Assembly (NCBI GenBank): GCA_024803745.1
Contig: JANJXV010000100.1
Span: 3,038,001-3,102,000 of the forward strand
From: Megascapheus bottae
Lineage: Eukaryota; Chordata; Mammalia; Rodentia; Geomyidae
Direction: 5' to 3'
DNA: 64,000 bases
Each line of letters starts with the position of its first letter. The stretch's first letter is position 1. A program made the position numbers and the translations under genes. The notes beneath the pieces were generated by a model. It ran no database searches. It was not told where the DNA came from and saw only the letters and a list, made by a program, of their open reading frames with translations. This document shows positions 60,533 through 64,000 of this stretch, one piece after another.

Positions 60533-61504
60533 TGGATCTGTTTTTCTTATCTACGTTGAGGGAAAGGGGTATTTCACAAGATGCAGAAGCGAAGATTTCA
60601 GAAGCCAATGCTGTGAGTGAATTAGCTCGTAAAAAGCATTTTTATTTTCTTTTATCTTTCTGCCAGTCTTGGGGCTGGAATTCAGGGCCTGAGCACTGTC
60701 CTCGGGTTTTCTCAAGTCTAGCCCTCTGCCACTTGAGCCACAGTGCCACATCTAGATTTTCTATCTATGTGATACTGAGCAATCAAACCCAGATCTTCAT
60801 GGATGCTAGGCAAGCACTCTACCACTATGCCAAACTCTCAACCTTGACATAGAAATTATAAAGTCATCATCATCATATCAAAATATCCTTTCTCCTACAA
60901 AGAATGAACACTTATCTATGTGTGTAATGCTTTTTTTAAATTTCACTAATTCTTCTGTGTTTTTCCCTCTTGCATTTTTTACACATGACAGCAAAGCTAA
61001 TCATCAGGAAAATTGATTAGGATACAGAAACCTAATATCCTAGTAGATTGACGTCAAAAATATGTGCAAGATGCCCTGTGTGTTTGACTTAGTGGTAGAG
61101 TCCTTGGCTACCACGCAAAAAGACTCAGGTTTGATTCCTCATTACCACATACGTAGAAAACGCTGCAAGTGGTGCTGTGGCTCGGTGGGACAGCTAAAGC
61201 CTAAAGAAATCCAAAGAGCAATGTTCACACTCTGAGGTCAAGTCCCAAGACTAGCAAAAACAAAAAAAATTCGACAAGGGGCAAAATGCAGGCCGAGAAG
61301 GCACTGTGAAGCAAATGTTTTGTAAAGGATGAGGGCAATATTGACCCTTATGTTTGGATCTTACCTAAGAAAGGCTCCTTGAGCCTGAGACCAGACTGGT
61401 AGTTGGGCCTAGTGGAAGACATTGGGAATGGACAAATAAGGTGTGCTGTTTACTACATCCACATGTATATTGTGAGATTGGAGGAGAGATTCAGCCTCCA
61501 GTAT
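60533..61504. repeat. Two SINEs and flank beside L1 5' end, copy D
   Basis: An antisense SINE lies at about 60655-60845 and a sense SINE at about 61075-61270. Shared flank runs to 61504, where L1 ORF2 sequence starts after 'cagtatgtctgtg'. This is the segment whose inverted paralogue lies at 30455-31318. Confidence 0.82.
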
Positions 61505-62425
61505 GTCTGTGTTTGACCTCCAGGTCTTTGATCCAGTTGGAGTTAATTCTAGTGCAAGGTGACAAAGAGCGATCCAACTTTTGTTTTCTGTAGGTGCTAA
61601 ACCAGTACTGCCAGCAAAACTTGTTGAAGAGGCTATTTTTCTTCCATTCTATTTTTTTGGCTCCCTTGTCAAAGATTAGGTGGCCATAGGTCTGTGGTTC
61701 TATTCCATTGGACTTCAGGCCTGTTCTTGTGCCGGTACCAAGCTGTTTTGAGAATTATAGCTCTGTAAAAGAGTCTAAAGTTTGGAATTGAAATTCCTCC
61801 AGCGCTGTTCTTTCTGCTAAGAAGTGTTTTTGCTATGCGGGGTCTTTTATTATTCCATATGAAATTTTGAATTGCCTCTTCTATTTCTTTAAAGAATGAC
61901 TTTGGGATGTTGATGGGCATTGCATTGAATTTGTAGATAGCCCTTGGCAAGATTGTCATTTTTACAATGTTGATTCTTCCAATCCAGGAGCATGGGAGGT
62001 TTTTCCATTTCCTTAGTTCTGCTTTAATTTCCTTTTTTAGGGATTTAAAGTTTTCATCTAACCGGTCCTTTACATTTTTAGTTAAGCTAATTCCTAGGTA
62101 CTTTATTTTCTTTGAGGCTATTGTGAAAGAGTTTCTTTCCTGATTATTGCCTCGTTCCTCTCACTGTTGGCGTAAAGGAAGGCAGTTGATTTGTGAGGTT
62201 TGATTTTATGGCCTGCTACCCTTCCAAAGCTTTGAATCAGCTTAAGGAGCTTGGGAGTAGAGTCTATAAGATTCTTTAAATACAGAATCATGTCGTCTGC
62301 AAAGAGGGATAGTTTTATTTCCTCTTTCCCTACTTGGATCCCCTTTATGCTTGCTTCTTTCCTTATTGCACTGCCTAGGAATTCTAGTACTATGTTAAAA
62401 AGGAGTGGAGAGAGTGGGATCCTGA
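61505..62425 (-). mobile_element. L1 ORF2 fragment (RT part), copy D
   Basis: Minus-strand ORF2 fragment equivalent to 3739-4690. Open pieces are 61669-61959 ([26 protein letters not shown]) and 62118-62480 (RT palm with [14 protein letters not shown]). The right end 'gtgggatcctgaatgc' is shared with copy A. A frameshift near 62130 separates the pieces. Confidence 0.88.
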
Positions 62426-64000
62426 ATGCTACCCCTAGCCCTTTTATGCAAAGCTTAAACCTGTGGCATTTTAAGCACAATTCAACATTCTGTTTTTTGC
62501 TGGTTAATTAGAGGTAAAAATCTTATGGAATTTATTGCATGGCTGATTTTGAACTGGAATCCTCAGGTCTCAGCTTATCTTGAGTAGCTAGGATTACAGT
62601 ATTTTTACAACCTGTATGCTCATACACATCGCTTTTGATCCAAACACTCATTGCTTAATTTAACTAACAAATGTGAGGAAACATGATTGACTGTAATTTA
62701 CTAGATGGGCTTCTAGTGAGTATATATTTCCACTTCCACTCTGAAGCCAGGGAAATGTTTCTGGTACATGTTTCAACTATCTCCCAAAGAGGAAATAATG
62801 TGTGAGTACGTTTGCTAGTATTTCATATAGGAGATGGACTTTGGTGTTTGGAACCTGTTGGGCAGAGTGAATCAGCTAGGCTGTGATATCAGAGATGATG
62901 TTTCAGACAGGAATATTTTCATCCCAGACAGACTTAATCCAGATCCTTGGATTTCAGGCCTTGAGTAGATAGAATTACAAGTGTGAGCTGCCACCACCAC
63001 CTGGTTCATTTTGGAAACCTTAATTGCTTCTCATTTGTTCCTTTCCTTTTTTGGAAGATTGACCTAAGCTGGCTGATTGTGCATCACAATGAAGTGATTG
63101 GTCTCAGGAATTGCAAATATTTGTATCATCAGCACGGAATGAATGAAGTTGATCTAAACCCAATAGTATTTTCCTTCTGATAAATAGGGAACTTACTTAT
63201 ATCATTTTTCCTTGGCTTTGCTTTCCCAAAGCAAGCAACATGTTTCTTAAAAACTATACTTCATGAGAATACTATAATTAGAAGCTATCTTCTGCACACT
63301 TCAGAATAGTCCTTGCATTTATAAACTTATATGACAATATTAGGTAGAAGAATGGTGACTGTTAGTTTCATAACTATTTCATATGTTTTACTCTTTAAGG
63401 CTCCTTAACTCAAGAAGGGATTAAATACATTTAGATAATAGTAGAAAATAGCTGCTGATTTGATGTGTGTGCAGATGATACACAGATTTATTAGGATTAC
63501 TCAAAATTTTCTTCAAATTTTCAGTAGTAGACTGCTATGCTAACTGGAAGGTGATAGTAATGATGCTGAAATTCTATGAATCAGCTATGAAGCAGAATTT
63601 CAGGGGAGAGTATTTGCTAGGGACTTAATTTCTAAGACGCATATCAAGAATATTGAACTATAACACCAAATGATGGAGGACTCAGCGTCACATTTTGTTT
63701 GTTTTATGCAAGTCCTGGGACTTGAACCCAGGGCCTGGGAACTGTCCTTAAATGTTTTCTTTTTGCTTCAGGCTAGTGTTCTACCACTTGATCCACAGCT
63801 CCACTTCCAGATTTTTGGTAATGAACTGTAAATCAGAATATCATGCAATTTGTTTGGGGTGGATTCAAACCTGATTCTGTGTAGATAGCATTCCAAGTGT
63901 GAGTACACAGAGCCTGGCTAGTATCATTCATCATTCAAGTCATGGGACTGCAATTCTGCACCTGGGTCTTGTCACTGAGCTTTTCAGCTCAAGACTACTG
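62426..64000. other. Low-copy DNA and SINEs, copy D
   Basis: Colinear with 4691-6270. There are small antisense SINE remnants at about 62535-62610 and 62925-63005, an antisense composite SINE at about 63690-63925, and another starting at about 63940 that runs off the window. No gene is recognised. Confidence 0.7.

Larger units (their letters stand above)
56664..64000. repeat. Partial duplication copy D (right end outside window)
   Basis: From the right edge of the provirus the sequence runs through L1 ORF2, ORF1 and 5'UTR, the two flanking SINEs, a second L1 fragment (61505-62425) and low-copy DNA. The order is the same as in copies A and B, and it continues to the window end. The low-copy part 62430-64000 matches 4690-6270 and 19230-20790. 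Confidence 0.9.

Overview
The window is vertebrate, almost certainly rodent, nuclear DNA. It is AT-rich and intron-like, and it is packed with LINE-1 (L1) fragments, short tRNA/7SL-derived SINEs, microsatellites, one endogenous retrovirus and a decayed KRAB zinc-finger gene. The SINEs carry phrases such as 'gtggctcaagtgg', 'agagtgctagccttgag' and 'ctactcaggaggctgag'. From memory this resembles the Geo / IDL-Geo SINEs of kangaroo rats, pocket mice and pocket gophers. That species guess is unverified. There is no bacterial, plasmid, phage or CRISPR content, and no intact host protein-coding gene was recognised.

Layout. Positions 1-12851 (copy A) and 12852-about 27365 (copy B) are two tandem copies of one 13-14.5 kb unit, about 95-97% alike by eye. 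Each unit holds, in order: the 5' half of a minus-strand L1 (ORF2 endonuclease/RT start, ORF1, 5'UTR), two SINEs, a second L1 fragment (ORF2 RT), low-copy sequence, nested L1 3' ends, and a dense SINE cluster with a TG and a TC microsatellite. From 27366 to 45154 comes non-tandem DNA: an unidentified degenerate gene-like stretch (28400-30061, minus), an inverted paralogue of the L1 5' flank (30455-31318), scattered SINEs and L1 pieces including an inverted L1, and a KRAB zinc-finger pseudogene (37300-42360, minus). Positions 45155-48409 (copy C) and 56664-64000 (copy D) are partial further copies of the unit.

Between C and D lies a nearly full-length L1 (48664-50784 and 56664-about 60530), split by a minus-strand IAP-like betaretroviral provirus (50785-56663). 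The provirus has a 356-bp LTR, a tRNA-Phe-type primer site, a leader splice donor and a long open gag with a hydrophobic N-terminus and two zinc knuckles. Two canonical slippery heptamers sit at gag/pro and pro/pol. It also carries a dUTPase, an aspartic protease, RT/RNase H/integrase with YMDD and DD35E, and the start of a presumed env. Env and the 3' LTR are cut off at the left junction, and pro, the end of pol and env contain frame breaks, so the copy is defective.

Nothing here works as a pathway. The interest lies in locus history: L1-anchored tandem duplication, gene-conversion-like mosaicism, provirus insertion and truncation, and decay of a nearby KRAB zinc-finger gene. I did not find a convincing new biological system. 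The points most worth checking are the retrovirus's mix of features, the repeat architecture and the unidentified coding-like stretches.
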